This document shows positions 46,730 through 57,960 of a stretch of DNA of 64,000 bases, piece after piece (the first letter of the stretch is position 1; every line of letters begins with the position of its first letter). Below the pieces are notes generated by a model. It worked only from the letters and a program-made list of their open reading frames with translations. It made no database searches and was not told the DNA's origin. Position numbers and translations under genes: made by a program. The stretch is taken from assembly GCA_947044365.1 (NCBI GenBank), contig OX345636.1, positions 13,039,309-13,103,308 on the forward strand. Direction: 5' to 3'. This DNA is from Petrosia ficiformis. Taxonomy: Eukaryota > Porifera > Demospongiae > Haplosclerida > Petrosiidae.

Positions 46730-46896
46730 ATCCTAGCAAGAGTACAGTATGCTGCACAAATGCATACTGAGAGCCCGTGAGCACAAAAACTGGAATCAAA
46801 ATTAAAATCATGATCAAAACGAACAATCTAAATCAAGTAATCTAAATTAAAAATGAGTATTGTCGCACTTCTCACTTTCTGGGAATAATGCATTTA

Positions 46897-47156
46897 CAGG
46901 GCATGTCTAGAAATGTTTTTAAAGGTAGGGCGGCAAGGCAACCAGGCGCGCGAAGCGCGACGCGAAACGTTTTGCTTATTAATTATTCATGAATGGTCAC
47001 TTAATTTAGGCCTACCGTGCTATGCGCATTATTTTTGCGTCCAAATTTTGGATTGACTAGTTGTGTAAACTAACTGCACTCTTCATGTCATTTATGTAAA
47101 CAACTCACAGATAAATAAAAGCAATTGCCCTTCCTGACCACCCCCACCCCCCACTG
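46897..47156. mobile_element. hAT-like MITE, family E copy 2 (inverted)
   Basis: Same family in the opposite orientation: CAGGGCATGTCTAGAAATG, ACGCGAAACGTTTTGC, GTGTAAACTAACTGC and AAGCAATTGCCCTTCC, ending in a C-run. It faces the copy at 46439 across about 170 bp, so the two could pair as a large hairpin. Target duplication not found. Confidence 0.65.
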
Positions 47157-47464
47157 TAGACCTGCTACCCATTTACTTTTGCTTGTTGGACAGAGTAGTC
47201 TCGTCCTCAGCCACACCAACTACACGGGGAAGCATCTGGTGACCTTCTAGCAATTTCTTGGTTGTGCCAAGTCAGGTAATTATTTAGTGCAGAACACGTG
47301 ATCATACAAATTGTGTGGTGCTACATGAAGAAGCACACCGAATAAGTCTCTGGTATGAAAGTGTAAGGGATAAAACATCCCAAAACTGCATTTCTGTGAC
47401 ACAGTGGCAAGGTGCTAAAGAACCCTATTTTAGTCCCTTTCATATAAATATGGCTGTCCTTTGC

Positions 47465-47650
47465 TTTGCTGTGTTTGCAGTAATTGGTGAGCAAGGTTGA
47501 GGTGACGGTTAGATTGCTCCAGTAGTTCGAGAAAGAGTTGTAACAAAGGTTTAATGAGTGCTGAGCCACACCTAGCTGAGCAATCAGGTACTACTACAGT
47601 TATTCAAAAGCTCCCGGGTTACGAAACTAGTGGGTGCGCCTGCGCTGCAT
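47465..47650. repeat. Inverted duplicate of 58460-58700, 5' of the TPR-CHAT gene
   Basis: TTTGCAGTAATTGGTGAGC, AAGGTTGAGGTGA, TTAGATTGCT, TGCTGAGCCACACCT, TTCAAAAGCTCCCGGGTTA and CGAAACT occur here in order, and on the minus strand at 58460-58700. It includes the probable promoter or 5'-untranslated region of the TPR-CHAT gene, so a promoter segment has been duplicated in inverted orientation some 11 kb away. Confidence 0.65.
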
Positions 47651-47741
47651 GCCAATGCAACGACTGGGGGCGAGACTACTATGATACATTGATTCTGGGC
47701 ATAAAAAGAGAAATAGATAAATACGGTATACACTGTCCACC

Positions 47742-50700
47742 ATGGAAGAATCAATGTCTTTTGAAGTACTAAAAGAAAGAGGAAATGATTACGTGAAACA
47801 GAAAAAATATGAAGATGCTTTGAAATTTTATTCTGCGGCCCTGAAACTCAGACCAACCGAGCACACTATCTACAGTAACCGAAGCCTTGCACATTTACGA
47901 GTTGGCAAGGTTGAAGAAGCATTGTCAGACGCTGATAAATGTGTACAATTGTGTCCAAACTTTGCTAGAGGTCACATGAGAAGGGCAGTGTCTCTGAACG
48001 TACTTCAGAAATACGATAATGCTAAAGAGGCTGCTGTAACTGGCTACTTACTCCGTGGAAGTGACAGCATTGGTAAGGAATGTATATCTCAGTGGCTAAT
48101 TGCAAATCAGCACCTTTACAAAAGCTTTTACATGGCTGGGGGCCTTCCAACAGGTACTGTAATTGTTTCTGATGACTACATATATACATTAATGCGTATT
48201 CTCGAGTCAGAGCTTCTTCATCTTTTGGAATGACATCAACACAAATGAAGGAACACCTTCTTGCTGTTGCATCACAACTAAAGCAGCTCCTTGTCATATT
48301 TGGTCATTCTGACAATAGTTGTTTGCAGAAATGGATAGAAGAACTCACTGCATCCTCAGAAATAAATCCGCAGTCTTCAGCTTTGTCTAAGACTAAAAAG
48401 GACTCTGTTACTATGAGATCTAAGGACGTTGCTAAGTGGATAAATAAAGACATAGATCCTGTACTTTATCCCATTGTTCGACCTTGCTTGATTTTGGCTG
48501 TCATGGTGGTTCTGTCCCGAACATATGTTCTAAATTGCATGAATTCGGGTCATGAGAACATCCAACTTCTTTCTCAAGCATGTCTAGTACTTTTTGAGCA
48601 CTCTATCCTTGACTCAAAAGATTATATGGGCCATCATTTGGGAACTATAATTGGCTTGCTAGACTCATTCATTGACAGGGGAGCAGTTTTAGCTTCAGAT
48701 GATCTAGGAATCATGAAACATTACTGCGATGAAGTAGACAGATTACTTCCATTGTATGAAGCGACAGCAGCGTGGGAATATAAGGAACTTCGAGATATAG
48801 CAATTCACGTGGTTGCTAATATTCGTAGTGAATTATCAAGTAAAATGTCACGTGAAGTTAAATGGTCTTCACGTTTGCCGCAAGGATGTATGATGAGTGG
48901 TGAAGTAGCAAAAAAAGATGCTCTCAAGTTTCCAGCTGAAGTTTGTGACTACATGGAAAATTTAATTAAAGAAATAAGGGCTAAGAATCCTGCTGAGCTC
49001 CTTCTTCGAGATGGGGAGAATTTAATACATGGTTCAGGTAAAGGTATACATAAAATTCATCATAAATGTTTGTTAAATTACATTAATTGATATGGTCTAT
49101 AGTATTATACATGATTAACATGTTTTATTTTATCATCATGCTACACATCATTCATACAAACTATAGTGGGACTCATGAAACTTCAAAAACCTCAGAAGGC
49201 ATTGGAGGCATTTGTGCTTGGTGAGGAAGTGCATTTGAATATCCTTACCCTCCAAGCAAAAAGAGGCGTTTGGACTCTCGAGGAGATTCCTTCCTTCATC
49301 TCTACTACTAGGAATGATATTTTACTTACAGCATTTGCATTGAGAGAGTTGGATACTATGTTGCTACCCAGAGTATTAGTTAGGTGGAAATGTTTCTATA
49401 GTGAGTTGCGTGCAATGCTTCTGTACTTTGGCCTTAAAAATGATTATGCCAGAAGTTTTAACTCCATTGACAGCCTCCGTCACGACTTGACAGTTACTAA
49501 GGAAACTAAAGCTCAAGCCTTTACCTCAATTATGAAGCAGCATCAGCAGGGACAGAAATTGATCTTGGAAAAATGGGGACCATATCTAATAAGTCTTCTC
49601 TTCCAACAGTCTCTTGAAATGGTTCAGAGAGTTCTTGAGCCCAATGAATTGATTCTTGATATAACGTTAATTGGAACCATTGCTGAGGATATTGACAAAC
49701 CAGAATTAACTGGAGCTTTCCTTCTCATACCCCCAAAAGGAAATTGTATTTTTGAAATAGCCAACTTTAATGACCTTGGTCACTTGAGTCAAGAATGGTC
49801 AAAGGAACTTACCGAAACATTCAATTGCTTGGAGTCTGACAAACAAGTCTACCACCAGCAATCTGCTGACAAGATAGGAGCAAAAATACGTAATATAATT
49901 TTTCCATTCAAAATTGAGTCAGTTATCAGTTGCAAGGATGTAAGCTGTCTATACATCTGTCCAGACATGCCACTAAACAATCTGCCTCTTCATCTCCTTC
50001 CCTGGGCAGATGGAAAACTTCTCTTTGAGATATGCTCTATTAGCTACCTTTCCTGCTGTAGGGAGGTTTTGCGAGAATGGTGTATCAGTGCAGTCCAAAG
50101 CTATCATATTCCTGAAGAAGATGCCGATGTTAATCCAGTGTGTGGCAATGCAACTATAACAAAGTCTTTAATAGAACATAATCCTGTGACGAATTCTATC
50201 AACACGAATTGTGTAATATTTGCTAATCCAGATTTTGATCTACAGTCTGATTCTGCAGATAGTAATCTCTGGGAAATACTCAAGCAAAGTCTAGGTCTGA
50301 TTTCCAAAGAACATAAAAAAAAGGTAAAACCTTTAGCGAAGTCACTACAAGAAGCTGACGAGATTATATACCTCTTTTCAATTGCAAACGAAGGAGTAAT
50401 TAAACCTCTAGTGTTCTCTGGACAGAATGCTACTATCCTCAATGCACTTCAAGTTAAATCACCTCTCATTCTTCACTTTTCTACACATGGATTTTCACAA
50501 CCTAGCGGTGATAGCATATATGGTGGTAACTTTTGGACTGACATGACAACTGGATTAGCTTTAGCTGGAATTAATACATATCGTTTTGAAGACACAACTA
50601 AAATATTACCTGATGCTGGAACTGGTGAACTCACAGCTACAGCTGTGTGTGGAATGGATCTTAAACGTACCCGCCTCGTGTATCTTTCTACTTGTGTTTC

Positions 50701-50986
50701 ATCAATTGGATTTGTAGCAGTTGGTGAGTCTGTTGGAAGCCTTTCACAAGCTTTCCGGGCTGCTGGTGCTGAAACTGTCATAGCTACACTCTGGCCAGTG
50801 ATGGATGATGCAGCCAGAAAATTTGCGATATATTTCTATGATGCCCTTAGCAAACCACAAACCAAACCTTCTGAAGCAATCGACAGAGCTAGACAACAAC
50901 TTCGACAAGAAGTTGGGTTTGAACACTGGTTTTACTGGGGACCATTTGTTAGCATTGGATACAATTCTCCATTGTTTTTGGATTAA
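47742..50986 (+). CDS. TPR-CHAT protein (caspase-like CHAT protease with tetratricopeptide repeats)
   Basis: The ATG at 47742 has a strong Kozak context (CCACCATGG) and a TAA in frame about 24 nt upstream. Coding segments are 47742-48153, about 48207-49037 and 49167-50986; the second junction (GTAAAG...CTATAG, phase 1) is clean. Residues about 7-108 form three TPRs (ERGNDYVKQKKYEDALKFYS, YSNRSLAHLRVGKVEEALSD, GHMRRAVSLNVL). The C-terminal about 250 residues form a CHAT domain with a catalytic-type His in LHFSTHG (codon 50486-50488) and Cys in YLSTC (50693-50695), then the conserved AAGAETVIATLWPV block. CHAT proteases are relatives of caspases and separase. TPRs usually recognise partners. 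Between 48154 and 48212 the frame changes: either a 53- or 59-nt intron with a weak acceptor, or a one-base frameshift. With the 53-nt intron the protein is 1020 residues. Confidence 0.8.
48154..48212 (+). other. Short intron or frameshift within the TPR-CHAT gene
   Basis: The upstream frame ends at TGA 48231-48233, while the downstream frame is open from before 48207. Donor CAG/GTACTG at 48154 joined to CGAG/TC (48207) or AGAG/CT (48213) restores the frame in phase 1 and removes an AT-rich stretch. The nicest acceptor, TCAG at 48210, leaves the frame unchanged and hits the TGA. Assembly error, very short intron and true lesion all remain possible. Confidence 0.45.
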
Positions 50987-51411
50987 ATGTTTTTATTGCT
51001 TTATCACATGCATGTTGATCGTCATTAGACACTGCATGTATTACTACTATTTAGTTGTATGTAAATATTTTATAATTGTGATCACACGTTTCTGTTATGA
51101 TAACTTATTATACATGCATATCAGTAAGCCAAGGTTGATATTTATCGTATTATGACTTTGCAAAAGAATCCAGAAAAAGTGCACTTGGAATCATGAGTAG
51201 ACAATAATTATGTCGTTCAATTCCAATTGGGAACTACCAGACTGTTGAGAATCATAGTTCACTGATTGTGTGTAAGATTAATCGTTGCAACTCATGGTGA
51301 TTCGTACCGACTGTTGTTAAAAGGGTAGCATTCGTTAGAATACTGTTGTAGGGTCTAACTACGATCCTTGTAGAGTAGAGATACAACAGCCCAACAAGTA
51401 GAAAATAATTA

Positions 51412-51721
51412 TGTAATTGGGAGGGAGGGGGGGGGGTGGGGTTTAGCAGGGTAATTGACCCCCCCCCCCAAAGATTTATTTGTGAGTTGTTTACATAAAT
51501 GACATGAGGGTGCGCAGTTAGTTTACACAACTATAACACCTGGTCAATCAGATTACTCACTGAATGCAGACATAATTCTGCGTCTAGGCATAGCGCGCGC
51601 GATAGGCCTAATTTAAGTGACCACACTTCATGAATAATTAATGAAAACATTTTTCGCGGCACGCTCCGAGCGCCGGGTTTGCCTACCTTACAAAATTTCT
51701 ACACCAGCCCCTGTGTAATTG
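51412..51721. mobile_element. hAT-like MITE, family E copy 3, perfect 8-bp target duplication
   Basis: The element 51420-51713 is flanked by TGTAATTG at 51412-51419 and 51714-51721. The interior matches 46439-46729 in the same orientation (G-run, AATTGACCCCCCCCCC, TTAGTTTACACAACT, CATAATTCTGCGTC, TTTTTCGCGGC, CCTTACAAAATTTCTACACC). The right end AGCCCCTG is intact; the left end is diverged by G-run slippage. Confidence 0.85.
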
Positions 51722-51756
51722 TCCATAGTTTCATACTAATTAGGCTAACTGTGACT

Positions 51757-51816
51757 CTGACCTGGACTTGGACCTGGATTTGGACCTGGACTTGGACTTG
51801 GAGTAGGAGTAGGAGC
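51757..51816. repeat. GGACCT/GGACTT hexamer repeat
   Basis: (GGACYT)-type units run GACCTGGACTTGGACCTGGA ... and end in GGAGTAGGAGTAGGAG. Confidence 0.8.
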
Positions 51817-52185
51817 CAACAATCTATATACTATTATATTTCATGCAACTGGTATATAATTATTATCAGTGAACTGTTATTATCTGAGACTGCATGAAGT
51901 ATTTGATCAATACATTATTTAATGTCAAGTTATATATACCTCACAAAGAATGTCGCATATATAATTATATACATATATAATTTTTAATATAATATAGACT
52001 TGGACTAGTCTTGTGCTGAAGTGAACATGTACTGCATGACAGTTGAAAGGTAACTGGAAACTTATATATGGCATATCTGATAGGAATGATAGTTATATCT
52101 ACAGACAATGACTGCATCAAATTATCAGAGAGAGACTGTGGTGTCATAAATAATTTTAACAATACAGACTAATTATGGTCCATTA

Positions 52186-52596
52186 ATTGTGACCGTCTAA
52201 GTGAAAACCAGGCTTTTGTGACAAAATTTCAAAATTGATTTTTTGTCTTACCTGAATAGAGCATTAAATTAGCTCTAGAATGATATATTATACATGCCAA
52301 TCATGTAAATGATAAAGCTACAGTTACCGATTTAACCATGGCAGTCACAAATCAGAAAAACGCAATTAAATTAATTTTTTTAACCATTGATTACCAATTT
52401 ATTTAGTAGTTGCTAGCGAAGCACAGAAAGGTCTCTAAGACTTGCTAAAGGTATCAGTAGAAAGGTAAGACATTTGTGAAGCTTTTTATGTAATAAAATA
52501 GTGATTACCCAAATAATTCAGAGCAGTCTACTTTCGATCATATCTCCAAATTATATTTTGTCACCAAAGACTGGTTTTTGCATAGATGGTCACAAT
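52186..52596. mobile_element. MITE with about 45-bp TIRs, TA target
   Basis: The left end ATTGTGACCGTCTAAGTGAA and the reverse complement of the right end ATTGTGACCATCTATGCAAA continue as AAACCAG(G/T)CTTT(T/G)GTGACAAAAT. The element is 411 bp, flanked by TA, with no reading frame of note. Confidence 0.8.
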
Positions 52597-53039
52597 TATG
52601 CTGCGATGTATTTACAATGGTCAGTTGTTAATCCAGTCTAATAAACATCTTATGATTTAACTTTATTTTATAATAACTATGAAATTAATAGCATCTTTAA
52701 TAAGTATATTCAATTTAATAAGTGATAGTAGATAAGTTATCAGCAACTGTCCACAGTTTGCTAAATTAAACTGTTCAATATACGAATGGAGTTGAGTGTC
52801 CTATGAGATGTACAAAACTGACGGAATAAACACCGCTTCAGCATGAAAGCATAAAATAGTAATGTACAACGTTCTTTTCTAGGAGTAACAAGATTGCCCT
52901 CAACATTACAGAACTTACGACATTCAGCACAAGCAACTGAAACTGAATTGTCTCATAGTCTTAAACTTTCTCTTGACATATCTGGATATTACCAGAGATA
53001 AACTTCAACTCGGATGAATTTGGGATGTCACACATAGTA

Positions 53040-54000
53040 GAAAGAGAAACAAAATTAATATTTATATGATTAAAAAGAACTTGTAATACTTAACGGCTAG
53101 TAGTGATGTGTTATGAGTCACACATAGGAGAGAAAAAGATAAACAAAATGAATATTGATACGATTATGTAATACTCACTATCTATTAGTGATGTATGAGA
53201 AACAAAATGAATATTGATGTGATTGTGTATAACTCACTCGCCATTGTGTTTGTTATGGCAGTCAGACATAGTAAAGAAAATGAGAAATAAAATGAATATT
53301 GATATTAAGTGGACATATAATTTACAGTACATTAAACATTTAAAGTACCTCTTTTGTACTCTAAGTGTGTTGGAATCGAGGTTTATGGAATTTCTAATAT
53401 AATATATAGTATAGTATACATTATACATACACAATTTATGTATAATAAATACTATACCGAATTGCTTGCTATTCACTACTAAGTACTAACCTGTTGAAGA
53501 TATATCTTGTTGTGGAGGGTCTAAAATGGAAATATAAAAATGTACTTAATTAAATATTAATGAACTCTGGCATTGTTTTACAAGTTGATGAGGTAAGGAT
53601 AGTTTCCTATAATTATTCTGGTAAAGAATCCACACCATCTACAAAGTAAAATATCTTGACAAATGAAATGACTATAATAACCAAATACAATCACTGGCTA
53701 CTCTTTTAGCACCACCCGACCATCCACACTTCCTTCGTTATAATTATATATAGTAAATTATCTATTAGCATTTGTTTTCTTGCAACTCCCTTAAATTGTA
53801 GAGATTGAATTATACCAACTATAAGCATTTCTGCTTTTATTTCATCAGTGTAGTTTCTAGAAGAGCTTGTCAAATTGTTCTTCACATCTGTTGCGCTTAT
53901 ATATCCTTCTTGTCACACTCACTTACTATATTGAATATACTTGAAAACACAATTGCATCTTTCAAGTCAGATCTGCTCTTTCCGATTAAGCCTATATAGA
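53040..54000 (-). pseudogene. Inverted pseudogene copy of the CARD-like gene (exons 1-4 plus three array-type units)
   Basis: From about 54000 leftward the minus strand follows 59275 onward: RSDLKDAIV ... FNIVSECDKK, with a TAA soon after and several indels; then exon 2 (GATGGTGTGGATTCTTTACC), exon 3 (ACCCTCCACAACAAG) and exon 4 (ACCTCGAT ... AAAGAG/GTACTTT). It is followed by three divergent units of the kind that form the 60-64 kb array, with triplets CGA, ATA and CCG before (G/T)T(G/A)AGT. The copy has lost its start codon and reading frame. It shows that the exon order and a few units predate the array expansion. Confidence 0.75.
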
Positions 54001-56430
54001 TATAGCTCGTCCCACCCACACCTTTAAAAGAAATAAGCCTCTTACTTCTCCTAGGCAGGGGCAGATCTAGCCAAAAACTCCAGGGTGGGCCTAGCATAAT
54101 TATGGAGAAGTTTTAATAATTAAATATTTTTATTATTTATTATTACAGTGCAGTGCGTTCAATACAGTTAATCAATGTTCTGTTATTAACACGACGAAAT
54201 TGAGTGTCACGAGTATGGTGGTCAGAAGGACAATCCGTAGAGGGGTACGATCTGTCCAGATAAGGTACTATTAATCCATTGTCATAAAGATATTGTCTGA
54301 AATTTTCAGTCCCGTGGACCAGTGTTTTCCGAAAAATCGGTCCTCACTTGAAAAATAATCAAATTATTATTCTTAGCTAACTGATCTAAATCTTCTTAAC
54401 TGTGAGTATGAGACAACCAGCCTAGTCTATAGTAGTATCATAGAATAGCCTTGCTCTATATCCCTCTAGTTTGGGGTCTGACTAATACCAGTACCCCTTT
54501 TAATTGCGGTAAAAATTAGTATTCTAGTAGGTGCCTGTGTACTTCCTTTCTCAGTGTCCTAGCTGTTGTAAACTTACAGCAGTATAAAATGCAAAGGAAT
54601 ATAATCAAGTGGTGATTATAATAATTATCATAGCTACATTAGCAAAATTTCTACAGTTATTATATTCTATGTACTGATTAGCTTAGCCTAAGTCACCTGC
54701 AAGGAGAAATCCCACAGTACTGTTAGTATAAGGGTAACTGAGTTCACTTATATAATAATGATGATGTCTATTTGAAGTACATGATCTGTATGCAAATAGC
54801 CATAATGCAGGCAGCTATGCTTAAAAGTAAAATTTATTTTGAGTTGACAATGCATAAATTTTAATAGTACTTAGTGACCTAGGGCTGGGAATCGGCTGAG
54901 ATTCTGAAATCGATTATCACTAACTTTAAGTCGATTGATAATCAATTAAAATCAGCAGAAGTAATTAGGCCAATTAAGTCAATTAATACAGGAAACTCCT
55001 CCCATATGCTGATCAAATAGGCTCCATATATTGTACATTATTTGCCGTCACATGCTTGAAAAGTATGTCTTCTGGAATGATTAGCACAATCAATATCACA
55101 GACCTATAATCAATAATCAGAAGACTTTTAAATATCGATTGATTAATCGATTAATCATCCCACCCCTAGTACTTACTATTACTCTACATCTGCATATCAC
55201 TGCATGCAATTTCAAAACAATTAAGTTATGATGTCCTCCTAAGACAAGATCAAAACTGATTTGTTTATATTTTAGGATTTATGTGCCTTAAATTTGTAAT
55301 AATGACGTAATATCAATGCTACATGAAGAGAGATTTCTTTGCCTCATAAACATTACACACAAGTATTACAATATTATACTCCATGCATATAGTACAATAA
55401 TTAAGAAAATAAATAATTTAAAATAATACAAGTTACAATCAATAGAGTACATATACTGAAAGCAATGTGTTAAGTTACCATGCCATGCCATATTATAGTA
55501 AAAAAAAAACTAAACGTGTATTATAATTATAATTAATTTTATACAGAAACCAGATAGCATAATCATTACTTTTTTATTTTTCATTTTTTATCAAATGTTA
55601 GAAGTACTTTCATCAAAAAGCTGGACATAATTATTCCTGTTGCTCCATGATAAACTGTTTCCTCAGGACCAACGTTATCAAAGGTTGTTATATGCTGTTT
55701 ATGAACGGGCCTGTTGTTACCATCTGTAACATTTCAAGCACCAGTAATGATTATGTGGCTTTTATTCATCATAAATGAAATATCCCTTGCAAGTTTCTTC
55801 TTCACAAGATACCACACATGCAATCCAAAACAAAAAAAAACCAGTTAGAACACTCAGCATGTAGATGCATATGCGAAGGATGCATAGTATTTTCAAATTT
55901 TCTTCTACTACTTCCCTTTGGACTTTCAATTTGTCACAAAACTTCAGTAATTCTTGTTTTCCATACCTTAAAATTACAACAACCTTATCTCTACCTGTTG
56001 CACCTAGGTTAATTTTGTTGATTGCTACACTTATGCTCTAATGTTGAATGCCACGATATTATTCTTTATACAAAGTAGCTGCATTGAATGTTGCCTAATA
56101 AATTGTATTACATGAATTTATGTGCTCTGAATGGAGTTGTAACATGTAGTTAATCTGTCATTGCAAAACTAGTCCTCTGTACTAGCTATTATTAGTTAAG
56201 TTACAGTGTTGCTGTGCACCTAATTAGACAACTGCGTGCATACTGAGTGCACATTTCAAGTGTTTACTTCAACTTCCAGAGGTGTGAATTACATCATATA
56301 ACCATGTAGTTAAAGGATTACATTATGTGGAATTGAAAAAGGATATAAATAGGAATAATAATTATTTGCTGTTGACATTCACATGTAGTTATACATGTTT
56401 CACAATCAGGTTAAAGTGATAACTTCAGTT
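54001..56430. other. Intergenic repeats; no gene recognised
   Basis: Holds a repeat end near 54058-54100 (CAGGGGCAGATCTAGCC), dispersed repeat family A (54887-55167) and otherwise AT-rich DNA. The minus strand at about 55600-55830 has short open stretches (RPVHKQHITTFDNVG), possibly remnants of a mobile-element gene but not identifiable. Confidence 0.45.
54887..55167. mobile_element. Dispersed repeat family A, fullest copy (MITE-like)
   Basis: Left CTAGGGCTGGGAATCGG and right ATTAATCATCCCACCCCTAG form loosely inverted ends. The interior is rich in ATCGATTA-type small palindromes. Related copies at 18530-18735 and 45615-45893. Confidence 0.65.
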
Positions 56431-56433
56431 GAA

Positions 56434-57960
56434 TATCAGAAGAGGATACTACAAGCATGCCATTGAATGTGATCCAACTTCTGGACATTTTGCTACAACA
56501 AAAACATGGAAAAGAATATTGGAACACTGTATTGGAAAGCATTGTCAAAAGAGGTGAAGGAAATTGTGAGGGTATACAAGTGTTTTTAGTTGTTTTTCTT
56601 TACTACTACTATGGTTTTCTTTACTACTACTGTGTGCTACATGCATATGTCAGTACATGAACAAGAAAATAGTTACTGAAATCCCTGAGCTTCATCCAGT
56701 TCCTGTTAAATCGCCATGGCACCATATAGGAATGGGTTTTATTGTTCCAATATCACCTGTGGTAATTGTTACATCTTCACCATAATTTCACTAAGTTTGG
56801 CTAGGCTGGGCATTACTGCACCAAACAAGGAGTCTAGAAACTAGAATGAAAACCTTTCTACAATTAGTACTAGTGATGCAGACTTCATTCCTCCTCCAGT
56901 TGTCTACAAAGGTCCAAATAATGACCAATCAGTGTCTTTGATGGGAAACTTCGATATAGATCTTTGTGGTTATACATAAATCTGTGTGGGTGTTGACTGC
57001 TTATAATGTTGATGAGTCATTGAATGAATTTTTTGTTCCAATGTTGGCAACAACTTTGTCATCTGATGTGGTAAGTTGTAAACAAAGCCCTTTACCTGCT
57101 GTTAAAGATGCAAGAGAATGAAACAAACAAAATAGTGTGTACAAAACTGGGAAGGTATTCTTACGATTATACATAATCTACAATTGTGTACATGTATTGC
57201 CTATAATTTCATTCATAATATATGTTTAGTTCATGTGGATCTTACTAATTCCAGCTGCATACAAAAACACAGCTATTGGATAAACGACTTAAATCTATTT
57301 CTTGGTGATCGATGGCTCACAGATGCAGTTATTACTGCAGGACAACAGTTGTTTACACCCACGCATGGGTGGACTTCAGCCCTAGATTATCATTAGCGTT
57401 TGAAGTGCAGAGAAGTGAGTTTGTGCAAGTACTTCACATTGGAGGAAATCACTGGTTGACTGTCAGTATAACATTGGATGTCCACATACAACTGTTCATA
57501 TTTTTGACTCACTATATATACCAAACATTGACCAGCCATCTTGTACAAAGGCTCAAATTGCAGCTTTGCTGCAGCTGTGCACTGATAAACACCAGATACA
57601 GTTGGAGTTTCAATCTGCACAACTACAACATGGATCGAGTGATTGTGGCATATTTGCATTAGCTTATGTAGCTTCACTTTGTACAGGAAAATCACCAACA
57701 CAAACTATATAATTATATACAAAACATGTTAAGAGAGTACTTACTTCATGGTATTGAAACAGGTGTGCTGACAGAATTCCTCCACAACGTCATAAAAGAA
57801 AGCCGGGAAATTCACGTGGTCAGGTTTTGTTCAACGTTTATTGTAAAGGCAAACAGATAGAGAATGGTGAAATGATACAATGCAATAACTGTATCATATG
57901 CATATGACTTGTGTACGTAGATGTATGAAGGGATCATGATGTGTGAAAAATCTGTTAAAG
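56434..57960 (+). pseudogene. Decayed integrase-Ulp1-PHD transposon gene (Ginger-like)
   Basis: Plus-strand remnants in order: an H2C2 integrase zinc-binding segment (SGHFATTKTWKRI, about 56470-56580, frame broken); the start of an integrase core (EIPELHPVPVKSPWHHIGM, about 56675-56740); then, after a degraded stretch, a Ulp1-like protease (YWINDLNLFLGDRW, GNHWLTVSI, FDSLYIPNID, HGSSDCGIFALAY, about 57265-57670); and a Cys-rich PHD-like tail near 57850-57960 (MIQCNNC). Gypsy-type integrases fused to Ulp1, OTU or PHD modules are known from Ginger DNA transposons. The many stops and frameshifts leave no usable frame. Ulp1 active-site residues His, Asp and Cys are still visible across frames. 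Confidence 0.65.

Larger units (their letters stand above)
50987..53039. other. Intergenic repeats between the TPR-CHAT gene and the CARD-like pseudogene
   Basis: Contains a hAT-like MITE (51420-51713), a hexamer repeat (51757-51816) and a 411-bp MITE (52186-52596). A stretch 52882-52998 could be read as a plus-strand exon (after TTTTCTAG), but nothing supports it. No gene recognised. Confidence 0.5.

Noticed and set aside
47554..47772. Plus-strand 72-codon frame upstream of the TPR-CHAT gene
   Set aside because: It overlaps the TPR-CHAT start in another frame, has no domain and lies within a sequence duplicated at 58.5 kb.
48230..49090. Separate gene starting at ATG 48230
   Set aside because: Its ends match the phases of the neighbouring TPR and CHAT segments, and the downstream junction is a clean phase-1 intron. 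It is more likely the middle of one TPR-CHAT gene.
52882..52998. Possible plus-strand exon (LPSTLQNLRHSAQ...)
   Set aside because: Only one border looks like a splice site. The neighbouring pseudogene runs on the other strand, and no protein family is recognised.
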